In this document: positions 56,443 to 64,000 of the stretch, piece by piece
Position numbering within the stretch: position 1 is the first letter of the stretch
Layout of the letters: each line of letters starts with the position of its first letter
Source: Oxalobacteraceae bacterium
Lineage (GTDB): Bacteria; Pseudomonadota; Gammaproteobacteria; Burkholderiales; Burkholderiaceae_D
NCBI GenBank assembly: GCA_947374865.1
Contig: CANCDR010000007.1
Location: 1-64,000 of the forward strand
Direction: 5' to 3'
DNA length: 64,000 nt
Notes under the pieces: generated by a model
What the model was told of the DNA's origin: nothing
Seen by the model: only the letters and a program-made list of their open reading frames with translations
Database searches by the model: none
Program-made: the position numbers and the translations under genes

Positions 56443-56894
56443 TGCGCCAGCGCCGTCGGCTGGCTGGTATATAAACGAACGGTCGAAATCAGGCTGTCTT
56501 TGGTGAAGGGTTTGGTCAAGTAGTCGTTTGAGCCAACCATCTTGCCGCGTGCGCGGTCAAACAAACTGTCCTTGGACGACAGCATCACAACGGGCGTCGT
56601 GCGAAAATGATCACTTTTTTTGATGAGGGCACAGGTTTGATAACCATCAAGACGAGGCATGAGGATATCGCAGAAGATGAGTCGGGGATGGTGATCATGT
56701 ACTTTAGCCAATGCATCAAATCCATCTTCGGCAAGAATGACCTCATAGCCAGCCTGACCCAGAAAGATTTCTGCTGAACGACGAATCGTATTGCTATCGT
56801 CGATCACCAGGATTTTGGTCAGCGAATCTGTCGGCGAGTTTGTCACTGGGTTTGTGACTGAGTTTGTCAGCAGATTTTGCTCTTGCGTTGGCAT
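56439..56894 (-). CDS. pilG: Response regulator PilG
   Basis: This 151-residue receiver has ILVIDDSNTIRRSAEIF, the phospho-acceptor Asp in LIFCDILMPRLDGYQT, and YLTKPFTK. PilG promotes pilus extension and cAMP signalling in Pseudomonas. An N-terminal tail of about 25 residues, rich in Asn, Thr, Ser and Val, precedes the domain and is encoded by 12-bp tandem repeats. It is the first gene of the pil unit; about 120 bp separate it from the rubredoxin gene. Confidence 0.94.
   Translation of the reverse strand: MPTQEQNLLTNSVTNPVTNSPTDSLTKILVIDDSNTIRRSAEIFLGQAGYEVILAEDGFDALAKVHDHHPRLIFCDILMPRLDGYQTCALIKKSDHFRTTPVVMLSSKDSLFDRARGKMVGSNDYLTKPFTKDSLISTVRLYTSQPTALAH
56825..56872. repeat. 12-bp tandem repeats in the pilG N-terminal tail
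   Basis: Four imperfect 12-bp units run from 56825 to 56872: aatctgtcggcg, agtttgtcactg, ggtttgtgactg and agtttgtcagca. They encode a repeated Asn/Ser-Pro/Val-Thr tail and keep the frame. Confidence 0.75.
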
Positions 56895-57018
56895 AATGAT
56901 ATCTCGTCAATGATTTACCAATATAAGGTGCATCCATAGCAAAAAGCAAGGTGCATTCAGCGCAGTAGCGATCCGCCAACAACTACCTCGACCTATCGCG
57001 CCAAACTCAAAGGCCATC

Positions 57019-57261
57019 TCACATGGCAATCATCTCGAAGTCTTCTTTACGGGCGCCACATTCCGGGCAAGTCCAGTTCATCGGCACGTCTTCCCATAGG
57101 GTTCCCGGGGCGATGCCCTCTTCTGGCAGTCCGGCCTGCTCGTCATATACCCAGCCACAGATCAGGCACATCCAGGTTTTAAATTCCACCGCAGCCGGCT
57201 TTGGCGCTTCTGCATGGCTGTTTTGGCCTGAATTTTGGTTCGAATTTTCTTTATCACTCAC
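57019..57261 (-). CDS. rubA: Rubredoxin
   Basis: This 80-residue protein carries one rubredoxin domain that binds a single iron through four cysteines: CLIC at 32-35 and CPEC at 65-68. The inner core WVYDEQAGLPEEGIAPGT and WEDVP are typical. About 25 polar, Asn/Ser-rich residues precede the domain, longer than in most rubredoxins. The electron partner is not indicated. It diverges from thiD across 53 bp. Confidence 0.94.
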   Translation of the reverse strand: MSDKENSNQNSGQNSHAEAPKPAAVEFKTWMCLICGWVYDEQAGLPEEGIAPGTLWEDVPMNWTCPECGARKEDFEMIAM

Positions 57262-57314
57262 GACGGACTGCCCTTCAAGTAAAATGCTAAGTCCGCCATC
57301 TTAATCTACCCGCT

Positions 57315-58139
57315 GTGCAAAGCCAAACTTCTCCTCTCATTTTATCCTTTGGCGCCACCGATCCTGTCGGCGCGGGCGGTATTCAGGCCGATCTGGCGAC
57401 CTTTGCCGGCATGGGCTGCCACGGCCTGTCGGTCATCACCGGGCTGCTGATCAGCGACACCACGGGCGTAGAAGATCAACAGGTGATAGACGCCGACTGG
57501 GTATCCGATCAGGCGCGTGTTATTTTGGAAGACATGCCAGTGACCGCTTTCAAGGTCGGCTATGTCGGCAGCGTCGAAAATGTCAGCGTGATCGCCGAAA
57601 TCGTCTCCGACTACCCTGACCTGCCACTCATTCTCGATCCCTTCATGAGCGGCATGCCCGAACAGGGACCGGACGACGATGAGCTGTTGATCGCCATCCG
57701 CGAGCTGCTGATCCCGCAGACAACGCTACTTTTATTATCCGCCGTCGAGCTCAATACCCTGGCCGAAACCTGGCGCGAACCGACCATCGAAGACATGCTG
57801 GCCTTCGATGCGACGCGTCTCATCGAATCGGGCTGCGAATATGTATTCGTCACCGGCACCCAGACCGCTTCCGCAGAAGTCGGCAATACGCTGTTCGACC
57901 AATCTGGGGTCGTAAGGCAGGATCGCTGGCCGCGGCTGTCAGGCTCTTTTTGCGGTGCTGGCTCAACGTTATCGGCCGCCATGGCTGCCATGCTGGCCAA
58001 CGGCCTGGATATGCCCGAGGCGGTACTTGAGGCGCAAGAATTCACCGTCGCCGCGATCGCTCACGCACAGCGCATCGGCATGGGCAAGCTGCTCCCGGAC
58101 CGCTACTTCTGGGCCCGTGAGCCGGATGCTAATCACTAA
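57315..58139 (+). CDS. thiD: Hydroxymethylpyrimidine/phosphomethylpyrimidine kinase ThiD
   Basis: ThiD phosphorylates HMP to HMP-PP in thiamine synthesis. The 274-residue protein starts at GTG and has FGATDPVGAGGIQADLATFAGMGCHG near the N-terminus, LILDPFMSG, and a C-terminal GSFCGAGSTLSAAMAA anion hole. The sequence departs from E. coli ThiD in places (FGATDPVG where SGSDSGGG is usual), so some doubt about exact substrate remains. No TPP riboswitch fits in the 53-bp upstream gap. It precedes hemL by 22 bp. Confidence 0.87.
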   Translation: MQSQTSPLILSFGATDPVGAGGIQADLATFAGMGCHGLSVITGLLISDTTGVEDQQVIDADWVSDQARVILEDMPVTAFKVGYVGSVENVSVIAEIVSDYPDLPLILDPFMSGMPEQGPDDDELLIAIRELLIPQTTLLLLSAVELNTLAETWREPTIEDMLAFDATRLIESGCEYVFVTGTQTASAEVGNTLFDQSGVVRQDRWPRLSGSFCGAGSTLSAAMAAMLANGLDMPEAVLEAQEFTVAAIAHAQRIGMGKLLPDRYFWAREPDANH

Positions 58140-58161
58140 TTTTTCTTCTTCGGTATAACGA

Positions 58162-59445
58162 ATGACTTCGCAAAACGATCTGCTCTTTTCCCGCGCACAA
58201 AAAACCACCCCAGGCGGCGTTAATTCACCAGTACGCGCCTTTCGTTCGGTCGGCGGCACGCCGCGCTTTATTACCCGCGCCGAAGGCCCGTATTTCTGGG
58301 ATGCCGATGGTCAGCGCTATATCGACTACATTGGGTCATGGGGGCCGGCAATCGTCGGCCATGCCCATCCGACTGTCGTCAAGGCAGTGCAAGAAGCGGC
58401 TGCGCGCGGACTATCATTTGGCGCACCGACCGAAGGCGAAGTACTGATGGCAGAAGAAATTTGCCGCCTGGTGCCGTCGATTGAACAGGTGCGCCTGGTC
58501 TCTTCCGGCACCGAAGCCACCATGAGCGCACTGCGGTTAGCGCGCGGCGCTACGGGGCGCGATACGATCGTTAAATTCGAGGGCTGTTATCACGGCCACG
58601 CAGATTCGTTATTGGTGAAAGCGGGCAGTGGTCTGCTCACGTTTGGCAATCCGACTTCCGCTGGCGTGCCGGAAGATTTTGCCAAACATACCTTGGTGCT
58701 CGACTATAACAATGTCGCCCAGCTGGAAGAACTATTCGCCCGCAAAGGGGACGAGATCGCCTGCGTCATCGTCGAACCGGTCGCTGGCAATATGAATCTG
58801 CTGCCGGCCACACAAGAATTTTTAAACAGCATGCGCAGCCTGTGCACCAAACATGGCGCGCTGCTGATTTTTGACGAAGTCATGTCCGGATTTCGGGTGG
58901 CTCTCGGCGGTGCCCAGGCCCTGTATGGCATCACGCCGGATATCACGGCGCTGGGCAAAGTCATCGGCGGTGGATTGCCGGTAGCGGCGTTCGGTGGACG
59001 CGCCGACATCATGCGGCACATGGCGCCTTTGGGCGGGGTCTATCAGGCGGGTACGCTGTCGGGCAATCCAGTCGCCGTTGCGGCGGGGATGACGACTTTA
59101 AAGCTGATTCAGGCACCTGGTTTTTATGAGGCGCTGACACGTTGCACCCGCAAACTTGTGGATGGCTTGAGTGCCGCTGGCCAGGCGGCGGGTATTCCTG
59201 TGTGCGGCAATGCGGTGGGCGGGATGTTTGGTCTGTATTTTGCCGCGGCCCTGCCGACCGATTATGCCAGCATGATGGACTGTAACAAGACGCGCTTTAA
59301 TACCTTCTTTCACGCCATGCTCGATGAGGGGGTGTATTTTGCGCCTTCGGCTTTTGAGGCAGGGTTTGTGTCGGCTTGTCATGATGATGCCATTATTGAT
59401 GAGACGGTGGCGGCGGCTGCGCGAGTTTTTGCTCGCTTGCAGTAG
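58162..59445 (+). CDS. hemL: Glutamate-1-semialdehyde 2,1-aminomutase
   Basis: HemL forms 5-aminolevulinate in the C5 route to haem. The 427-residue PLP enzyme has [44 protein letters not shown] and [18 protein letters not shown] with the PLP lysine. The C5 route excludes alphaproteobacteria, which use ALA synthase, and fits a beta- or gammaproteobacterium. It is followed by 114 bp with no evident terminator. Confidence 0.97.
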   Translation: MTSQNDLLFSRAQKTTPGGVNSPVRAFRSVGGTPRFITRAEGPYFWDADGQRYIDYIGSWGPAIVGHAHPTVVKAVQEAAARGLSFGAPTEGEVLMAEEICRLVPSIEQVRLVSSGTEATMSALRLARGATGRDTIVKFEGCYHGHADSLLVKAGSGLLTFGNPTSAGVPEDFAKHTLVLDYNNVAQLEELFARKGDEIACVIVEPVAGNMNLLPATQEFLNSMRSLCTKHGALLIFDEVMSGFRVALGGAQALYGITPDITALGKVIGGGLPVAAFGGRADIMRHMAPLGGVYQAGTLSGNPVAVAAGMTTLKLIQAPGFYEALTRCTRKLVDGLSAAGQAAGIPVCGNAVGGMFGLYFAAALPTDYASMMDCNKTRFNTFFHAMLDEGVYFAPSAFEAGFVSACHDDAIIDETVAAAARVFARLQ

Positions 59446-59559
59446 CAAGGTTTGGCTGCGGAGTTTCGCATTTGCACGTGAAGCTGTGTAAATCCTACGT
59501 CCGGGTAACACGGATGTCATCATTGATCGGTACGGTCGGCGTTTTAACGTGGAAGCGGT

Positions 59560-61293
59560 ATGTTTGAATTATTTTCACCACGACCGTCTCGCAGCGAGTT
59601 TTTAAAGACTGGACCAAATCGCTGGGACTGGATACTGCTGCCACTCGTACTGGCGGCGATCGCCGGGCTGGCCTTTGGGGCGATGCAGATGTCGCGCCCG
59701 TTCATCGTCGGCGAAGTCACGCCGATTTCGCTCGATCCCATCTACTTGCCGTATTACCTGCTACGCACTATTTTGCGTATGTTTATGGCGCTCACCTGCT
59801 CACTCGTATTCAGCTTTGCCTTTGCAGCTCTGGCGGTAAAATACAAGGCGGCCGAGAAGATCATGGTGCCCATGCTCGACGTCTTGCAGTCGGTACCTAT
59901 CCTGGGTTTTCAAGCCATCGCCATCGCGCCCTTCATCGCTCTTTTTCCGGGTAATTTATTGGGCGTGGAATGCGCTGCCATTTTCGCCATCTTTACTTCG
60001 CAGGCGTGGAATATGGCCTTTAGTCTGTATCAGTCGATGCGCACGGTGCCGGCTGAACTCAATGAAGCCTCGCGTATATTTCGACTCTCCGGATGGCAGC
60101 GTTTCTGGCGTCTTGAATTACCCTTTGCGATGCCAGGTCTGCTGTGGAATATGATGATGTCGATGTCGGGCGGCTGGTTTTTTCTAGTCGCGGCAGAAGC
60201 GATTTCGGTCGCCGGACAAGACATCAAGCTGCCCGGCATCGGCGCCTATATCGCCGTTGCCATCGAAGCAGAAAGCGGTGTCGCCATCGCCTGGGCGATC
60301 GGCGCCATGTTGGCGGGCATCGTCATGGTAGATCAGCTTTTTTTTCGACCACTATTGGCCTGGGCCGATAAGTTCCGCTTCGAAGAAACACAGGGCGACA
60401 CGGCACAACATTCGTGGCTACTCGACTGGGGGCGCCGTAGTCGCTGGATCAGAGCGCTGACCGATCGCTTCTGGTATGCCATGAACGGACCGCTGGGCTG
60501 GTTTAGTAGACCGGCAGACAGCCTCGCGCCTGATCTCGTCCCGCACCGCTGGAACGGCATCATGCAGCGGGCCTGGGATTGGCTGGTGATGGCGCTCTCA
60601 CTACTGGCGGCCTACCATCTGGTGGCTTTTGTCCACAGCGACGTGGGCTGGACTGAAGCCGCGCATGTGGTGGGGCTGGGCCTGATGACGCTGCTGCGGG
60701 TTTTATTGCTGATTGCCCTGGCATCCATCGTCTGGGTACCGATCGCCATCTGGATCGGTTTGCGTCCGCAGTATGCGCAGCGGGTTCAGGCAGTGGCGCA
60801 ATTTTTTGCCGCTTTTCCGGTCAATCTCATGTTTCCAGTCGTGGTGTTTGTACTGGTGACGTTCAAGCTCAATATTAATATCTGGCTCAGTCCGCTGATG
60901 GTGTTTGGTACCCAGTGGTACATCCTATTTAACGTCGTTGCAGGCGCCTCGACGATTCCCAATGAGCTGCGTCTGGCGGCCGATAATCTGGGGCTCAAGG
61001 GCTGGCTGAAATGGCGACGGGTCTATTTGCCAGCGGTGTTTCCCGCCTATATTACCGGAGCGATCACTGCCAGTGGCGGCTCGTGGAATGCCAGTATCGT
61101 TGCCGAATACGTCACCTGGGGTAAAACCACCCTGATCGCTGACGGGCTGGGTAGCTATATCAAGCAAATGACCGACGCAGGTGACTTCCATCGCATCGCC
61201 TTGGGTATTGGCGTCATGTGTGTGTTCGTGATGCTGTTGAACCGTTTTTTCTGGCGCAAATTGTATGCGCTGGCGGAAGACCGAACTCTTTAA
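59560..61293 (+). CDS. ABC importer permease with two fused membrane domains
   Basis: This 577-residue protein has about twelve membrane helices in two halves. Each half has an EAA loop: ELNEASRIFRLSGWQRFWRLE and ELRLAADNLGLKGWLKWRR. It resembles the fused NitT/TauT-family permeases for nitrate, sulfonate or similar anions. GGAAG precedes the ATG. The ATPase gene follows after 61 bp, while no substrate-binding protein is encoded nearby. The substrate is unknown. Confidence 0.88.
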   Translation: MFELFSPRPSRSEFLKTGPNRWDWILLPLVLAAIAGLAFGAMQMSRPFIVGEVTPISLDPIYLPYYLLRTILRMFMALTCSLVFSFAFAALAVKYKAAEKIMVPMLDVLQSVPILGFQAIAIAPFIALFPGNLLGVECAAIFAIFTSQAWNMAFSLYQSMRTVPAELNEASRIFRLSGWQRFWRLELPFAMPGLLWNMMMSMSGGWFFLVAAEAISVAGQDIKLPGIGAYIAVAIEAESGVAIAWAIGAMLAGIVMVDQLFFRPLLAWADKFRFEETQGDTAQHSWLLDWGRRSRWIRALTDRFWYAMNGPLGWFSRPADSLAPDLVPHRWNGIMQRAWDWLVMALSLLAAYHLVAFVHSDVGWTEAAHVVGLGLMTLLRVLLLIALASIVWVPIAIWIGLRPQYAQRVQAVAQFFAAFPVNLMFPVVVFVLVTFKLNINIWLSPLMVFGTQWYILFNVVAGASTIPNELRLAADNLGLKGWLKWRRVYLPAVFPAYITGAITASGGSWNASIVAEYVTWGKTTLIADGLGSYIKQMTDAGDFHRIALGIGVMCVFVMLLNRFFWRKLYALAEDRTL

Positions 61294-61354
61294 GAAAAAA
61301 ACAAGCACCCTAAAAAGTAAACCAAGAAAAATACGGAACCCGTTAAATCACGCC

Positions 61355-62728
61355 ATGAATCAGACTCCAAGACAGACGCAAATTCAAACGCCACATCCGG
61401 CTGAAAATCAGCCCGCGAATCCGGCTACGAATCTACCCGCACTTATGCAGCTGCAGGGCGTCTGTAAGTCGTTTCGCAGCGCGGACGGGGTACCGCGGCT
61501 GATCCTCGATGGCGTCAACTTTTGCCTCGCACAGGGCGAAATCGTCGCCCTGCTGGGTAAATCTGGCTCCGGCAAATCGACTCTGCTGCGCATCATGGCG
61601 GGTCTCATTCCAGCCGATGCTGGTGAGACCATTTATCGCGGAAAAAACATCTATCAGCCGGCCGCCGGTATTGCGATGGTGTTTCAGTCGTTTGCACTAT
61701 TCCCCTGGCTGACGGTGCAGCAAAATGTCGAGCTCGGATTAGAAGCCCAAGGCATGCCCGCCAATGAAAGAGAACAGCGTGCCGACGCCATGCTCGAGCT
61801 GATGGGTCTAGCCGGATTCGGCGGTGCCTTGCCGCGCGAGCTGTCAGGCGGTATGCGTCAGCGGGTCGGGATTGCCCGCGCGCTGGTCACCAATCCGGAT
61901 GTGCTGCTCATGGATGAAGCCTTTTCTGCGCTCGATGTGCTCACTGGTGAAACCCTGCGTGACGACATCCTCAATTTATGGGACAGTGACCGGATCCAGA
62001 CTAAGGGTATCCTGATCGTCTCCCACAACATCGAAGAAGCCGTCATGATGGCCGACCGGATCATCATCCTGTCGAGCGATCCGGGCCGCATTCGCAGCGA
62101 AATCAAAGTGGATCTGCCACGTCCGCGCTCGGCCGATACACTCGAGGTGCGAACCCTGATTGACGAAGTGTATGGACTGATGACGATGCGCCCGGCACAA
62201 GAGGCCCTGACAGGCACAGGACTGGTACTCCATCTCGGCTATCGATTGCCCGACACCGACGTCAGTCACATCGAAGGCGTGCTCGACTTGCTCGCCGGCG
62301 CCCCCTTCAACGGCAGCGCCGACCTCCCCCAACTGGCAGAAGAATCCGCCCTGCCGGACGACGCCTTGTTTCACGCCTACGAGGCGCTCGGTCTACTCGG
62401 ACTGGCACACATCGACAAAGGCGATATCCGCCTCACTGCCCTGGGTCAGCGCTATGCCGAAGCCGAACAGGCCCAGCGTCAGGAACTATTCGGTCAACAA
62501 TTACTGATGCACGTTCCGTTGGCAGCGCGCATTCGTCAGCAGCTCGAAAAAGTGCCAAATGGGACCTTGTCGGAAGAACCGTTCATCGAATTGCTGGAAG
62601 AATTCTTGAAGACCGATGAAGCCAAGCGAGTACTGGAGGTCGCGATCGAATGGGGCCGGTATGGCGAAGTGTACGAATATGATTTCCACACTGGCCGTCT
62701 GACGCTACCGGAACAAAACGGCGAATAA
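61355..62728 (+). CDS. ABC importer ATPase with AAA-associated C-terminal domain
   Basis: From the ATG at 61355 the protein has 457 residues. The ATPase domain has LGKSGSGKSTLLR, the LSGGMRQRVGIARAL signature and VLLMDEAFSALD. It is most like NitT/TauT-type ATPases. A C-terminal region of about 170 residues (YRLPDTDVSHIEGVLDLLAG onward) resembles the domain found at the end of some nitrate/bicarbonate ABC ATPases. A Gln/Pro/Asn-rich N-terminal tail of about 30 residues precedes the core; a start upstream at 61265 overlaps the permease and is less likely. Confidence 0.88.
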   Translation: MNQTPRQTQIQTPHPAENQPANPATNLPALMQLQGVCKSFRSADGVPRLILDGVNFCLAQGEIVALLGKSGSGKSTLLRIMAGLIPADAGETIYRGKNIYQPAAGIAMVFQSFALFPWLTVQQNVELGLEAQGMPANEREQRADAMLELMGLAGFGGALPRELSGGMRQRVGIARALVTNPDVLLMDEAFSALDVLTGETLRDDILNLWDSDRIQTKGILIVSHNIEEAVMMADRIIILSSDPGRIRSEIKVDLPRPRSADTLEVRTLIDEVYGLMTMRPAQEALTGTGLVLHLGYRLPDTDVSHIEGVLDLLAGAPFNGSADLPQLAEESALPDDALFHAYEALGLLGLAHIDKGDIRLTALGQRYAEAEQAQRQELFGQQLLMHVPLAARIRQQLEKVPNGTLSEEPFIELLEEFLKTDEAKRVLEVAIEWGRYGEVYEYDFHTGRLTLPEQNGE

Positions 62729-62772
62729 ATTCGGACCAGGAAGCGGATGCATTGACTCCCAGCGCCTGCCCG

Positions 62773-63309
62773 TCAAAATGCATGTGCCGTTTGCAGCACC
62801 ACAAAATTAGCACCCGGATTGGGATGTTGAATGCCGCAGTTCGAGAAGTGTTGAATCTTTAAACCGATGTTCAAACCGCCATCAAATACGTATCCCACAC
62901 CGATGTGATCACCGAACTGAAAATTGGTCGAAAAAGTGCGGTGATTATTGTCATAGATCGATGACATATAGTGTGCCCCAATACCCGCTTCGGCATAGAC
63001 GCCTTTTCTGTCATCCCTCTGAAACCGCAGCACAGGCGTTATTCCAACATCGGCGATATTTTTGCTGGCCTCCTGGTTTTGGTAGCGCCCCTGATGCAGG
63101 ACTGAGATCGTTGCATCCCAGTAGGCCCCCAGATGCATGCCATTCGACTTGAACCACTGTCGCTCCCAGTTCCATTGCATACCGAGTCGCGTCAATTGCG
63201 ATTTGTTTCCAGTACCGAATTCGAACGACGCCGAATCGGCAGCCTTGACGCCCATGGCCACACACATCATTGCCATCAGGCGTATGCTTTTTTTTAATTT
63301 ATTATGCAC
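62773..63309 (-). CDS. pagL: Lipid A 3-O-deacylase PagL homologue
   Basis: This 178-residue protein has a signal peptide (MMCVAMGVKA end) and an eight-stranded-barrel pattern, ending in Phe. PagL removes the 3-O acyl chain from lipid A in the outer membrane. The diagnostic motif HFSNCGIQHPNPGANF keeps the catalytic His and Ser pair. The acidic residue expected about 12 positions after Ser is not visible: Ala and Asn occur there. A cysteine also lies in this motif. It may be inactive, altered, or the Glu may be supplied elsewhere. The 44-bp gap to the ABC ATPase is convergent. Confidence 0.82.
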   Translation of the reverse strand: MHNKLKKSIRLMAMMCVAMGVKAADSASFEFGTGNKSQLTRLGMQWNWERQWFKSNGMHLGAYWDATISVLHQGRYQNQEASKNIADVGITPVLRFQRDDRKGVYAEAGIGAHYMSSIYDNNHRTFSTNFQFGDHIGVGYVFDGGLNIGLKIQHFSNCGIQHPNPGANFVVLQTAHAF

Positions 63310-63395
63310 AAATGTTTTTAAAAACCTTCCGTCAGTTTGATTTTTATGGTGTGAATAAAAAAATTTATCTCTGCTGGCACTGCTATAACTGGGCG

Positions 63396-63460
63396 CTCAA
63401 TGATGGAACGCTTAATACGTATAAAGCTTGGTGATCCAAACTCAATGATGCGCGCTTAAT
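63396..63460. repeat. Imperfect direct repeat between pagL and corA
   Basis: ctcaatgatg-gaacgcttaat at 63396-63416 recurs as ctcaatgatg-cgcgcttaat at 63441-63460, 45 bp apart, with one base missing. The second copy overlaps the corA stop codon region (63456-63458). Confidence 0.6.
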
Positions 63461-64000
63461 TAAGCCAGCCGCGCTGACGAAAATACAGGAAGGGCGCAAT
63501 CGCGCTCGCCACCATCAATACCAAGGCAAATGGATAACCCCACTCCCACTGCAGCTCAGGCATCAGTCTGAAATTCATTCCGTAAATACTGGCGATGAGC
63601 GTCGGCGGCAAAAACGCCACCGATGCGACCGAAAATATCTTGATGATTTTATTCTGATTGATGTTGATGAAACCGACCGTAGCGTCCATCAAAAAGTTAA
63701 TCTTGTCGAACAAAAAAGCGGTATGGCCATCGAGTGATTCAATGTCGCGCAAAATCTGCCGCGCCTCTTCAAATTGCTCTGCATGCAGCAGCCGTCCGCG
63801 CATGAGAAAACTGACTGCGCGCCGGGTGTCCATCATATTGCGGCGAATCCGTCCGTTCAGATCTTCCTGGCTGGCGATGGCATTGAGTGCTGCGGCGGCG
63901 TCCTGATCGGTGAGCTGCTTTTTGAGTACCTGACGACTCACTTCTTCCAGATTCTGATACATACCTTCGAGCGAATCGGCCGAATATTCGGCATCGGTCG
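63456..64000 (-). CDS. corA: Magnesium transporter CorA (5' end outside the window)
   Basis: The visible 180 or so C-terminal residues belong to CorA-type Mg2+/Co2+ channels. The GMN motif is present as YGMNF at the end of TM1, followed by EWGYPFALVLMVASAIAPFLYFRQRGWLN as TM2 with a short basic tail. The long stalk helix (NIASQEDLNGRIRRNMMDTRRAVSFL-like) precedes it. The frame continues upstream of the first visible ATG through SADSLEG to the window edge, so the gene is only cut by the window, not truncated in the genome. Confidence 0.92.
   Translation of the reverse strand, partial: TDAEYSADSLEGMYQNLEEVSRQVLKKQLTDQDAAAALNAIASQEDLNGRIRRNMMDTRRAVSFLMRGRLLHAEQFEEARQILRDIESLDGHTAFLFDKINFLMDATVGFININQNKIIKIFSVASVAFLPPTLIASIYGMNFRLMPELQWEWGYPFALVLMVASAIAPFLYFRQRGWLN

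Noticed and set aside
57262-57314. TPP riboswitch before thiD
   Set aside because: Only 53 bp are available between rubA and thiD and no THI-box sequence was seen.

Overview
The window looks like chromosomal DNA of a betaproteobacterium, probably Burkholderiales and most like the family Oxalobacteraceae. This is an inference from gene content and order: a pilG-pilH-pilI-pilJ-pilL cluster beside rubredoxin, thiD and hemL; a yqgE-ruvX-pyrR-pyrB-pyrX run; a pcm-like/rhodanese/tolC trio; waaA with a Kdo 3-hydroxylase and waaC; and a small H-NS-like protein of the beta/gamma type. No rRNA, tRNA, IS element, prophage or CRISPR array was seen.

Layout. 1-3000: a hairpin and degenerate repeats, then recQ and uppP (minus strand). 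3400-14770: the main accessory island, a four-gene plus-strand operon in the order HlyB-like ABC exporter, HlyD-like adaptor, HlyC-like lysine acyltransferase and a 2341-residue RTX protein with a HlyA-type pore-forming and acylation region. 14950-17330: a PCMT-family methyltransferase, a rhodanese and TolC, which could be the outer-membrane partner of the exporter. 17390-22400: iron uptake, with feoA-feoB and a Cys-rich small protein diverging from a TonB-dependent receptor across a Fur-like box. 22430-41070: about 19 kb of minus-strand envelope genes: waaA, kdoO, waaC, algC, an H-NS-like gene, a WecA/MraY-type initiating transferase, a hexose-6-phosphate mutarotase, two GT4 glycosyltransferases, rmd, gmd, wzt, wzm, manC and rmlDCAB. 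41280-46700: apaH, an acyltransferase, and the pyrimidine genes with ruvX and yqgE. 46760-56900: photolyase, then the Pil-Chp chemosensory system for type IV pili. 57000-64000: rubredoxin, thiD, hemL, an orphan ABC importer, PagL and a truncated CorA.

How the genes fit together. The envelope block appears to make a lipopolysaccharide whose O-polysaccharide contains GDP-D-rhamnose-derived and dTDP-L-rhamnose-derived sugars. It would be polymerised in the cytoplasm and exported by Wzm/Wzt on undecaprenyl phosphate, a lipid recycled by UppP. AlgC and ManC supply the GDP-mannose branch. KdoO and PagL would then modify the inner core and lipid A. The RTX operon together with TolC would make a complete type I secretion system for an acylated cytolysin.

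Most notable for follow-up: the acylated HlyA-like cytolysin in a B-D-C-A gene order, with an expanded array of about five 123-156-residue RTX modules; four 13-bp tandem repeats just upstream of algC; recurring short in-frame tandem repeats in linker-coding DNA of unrelated genes; a PagL homologue apparently without its catalytic acidic residue; and a PilJ with a 150-residue cytoplasmic tail.
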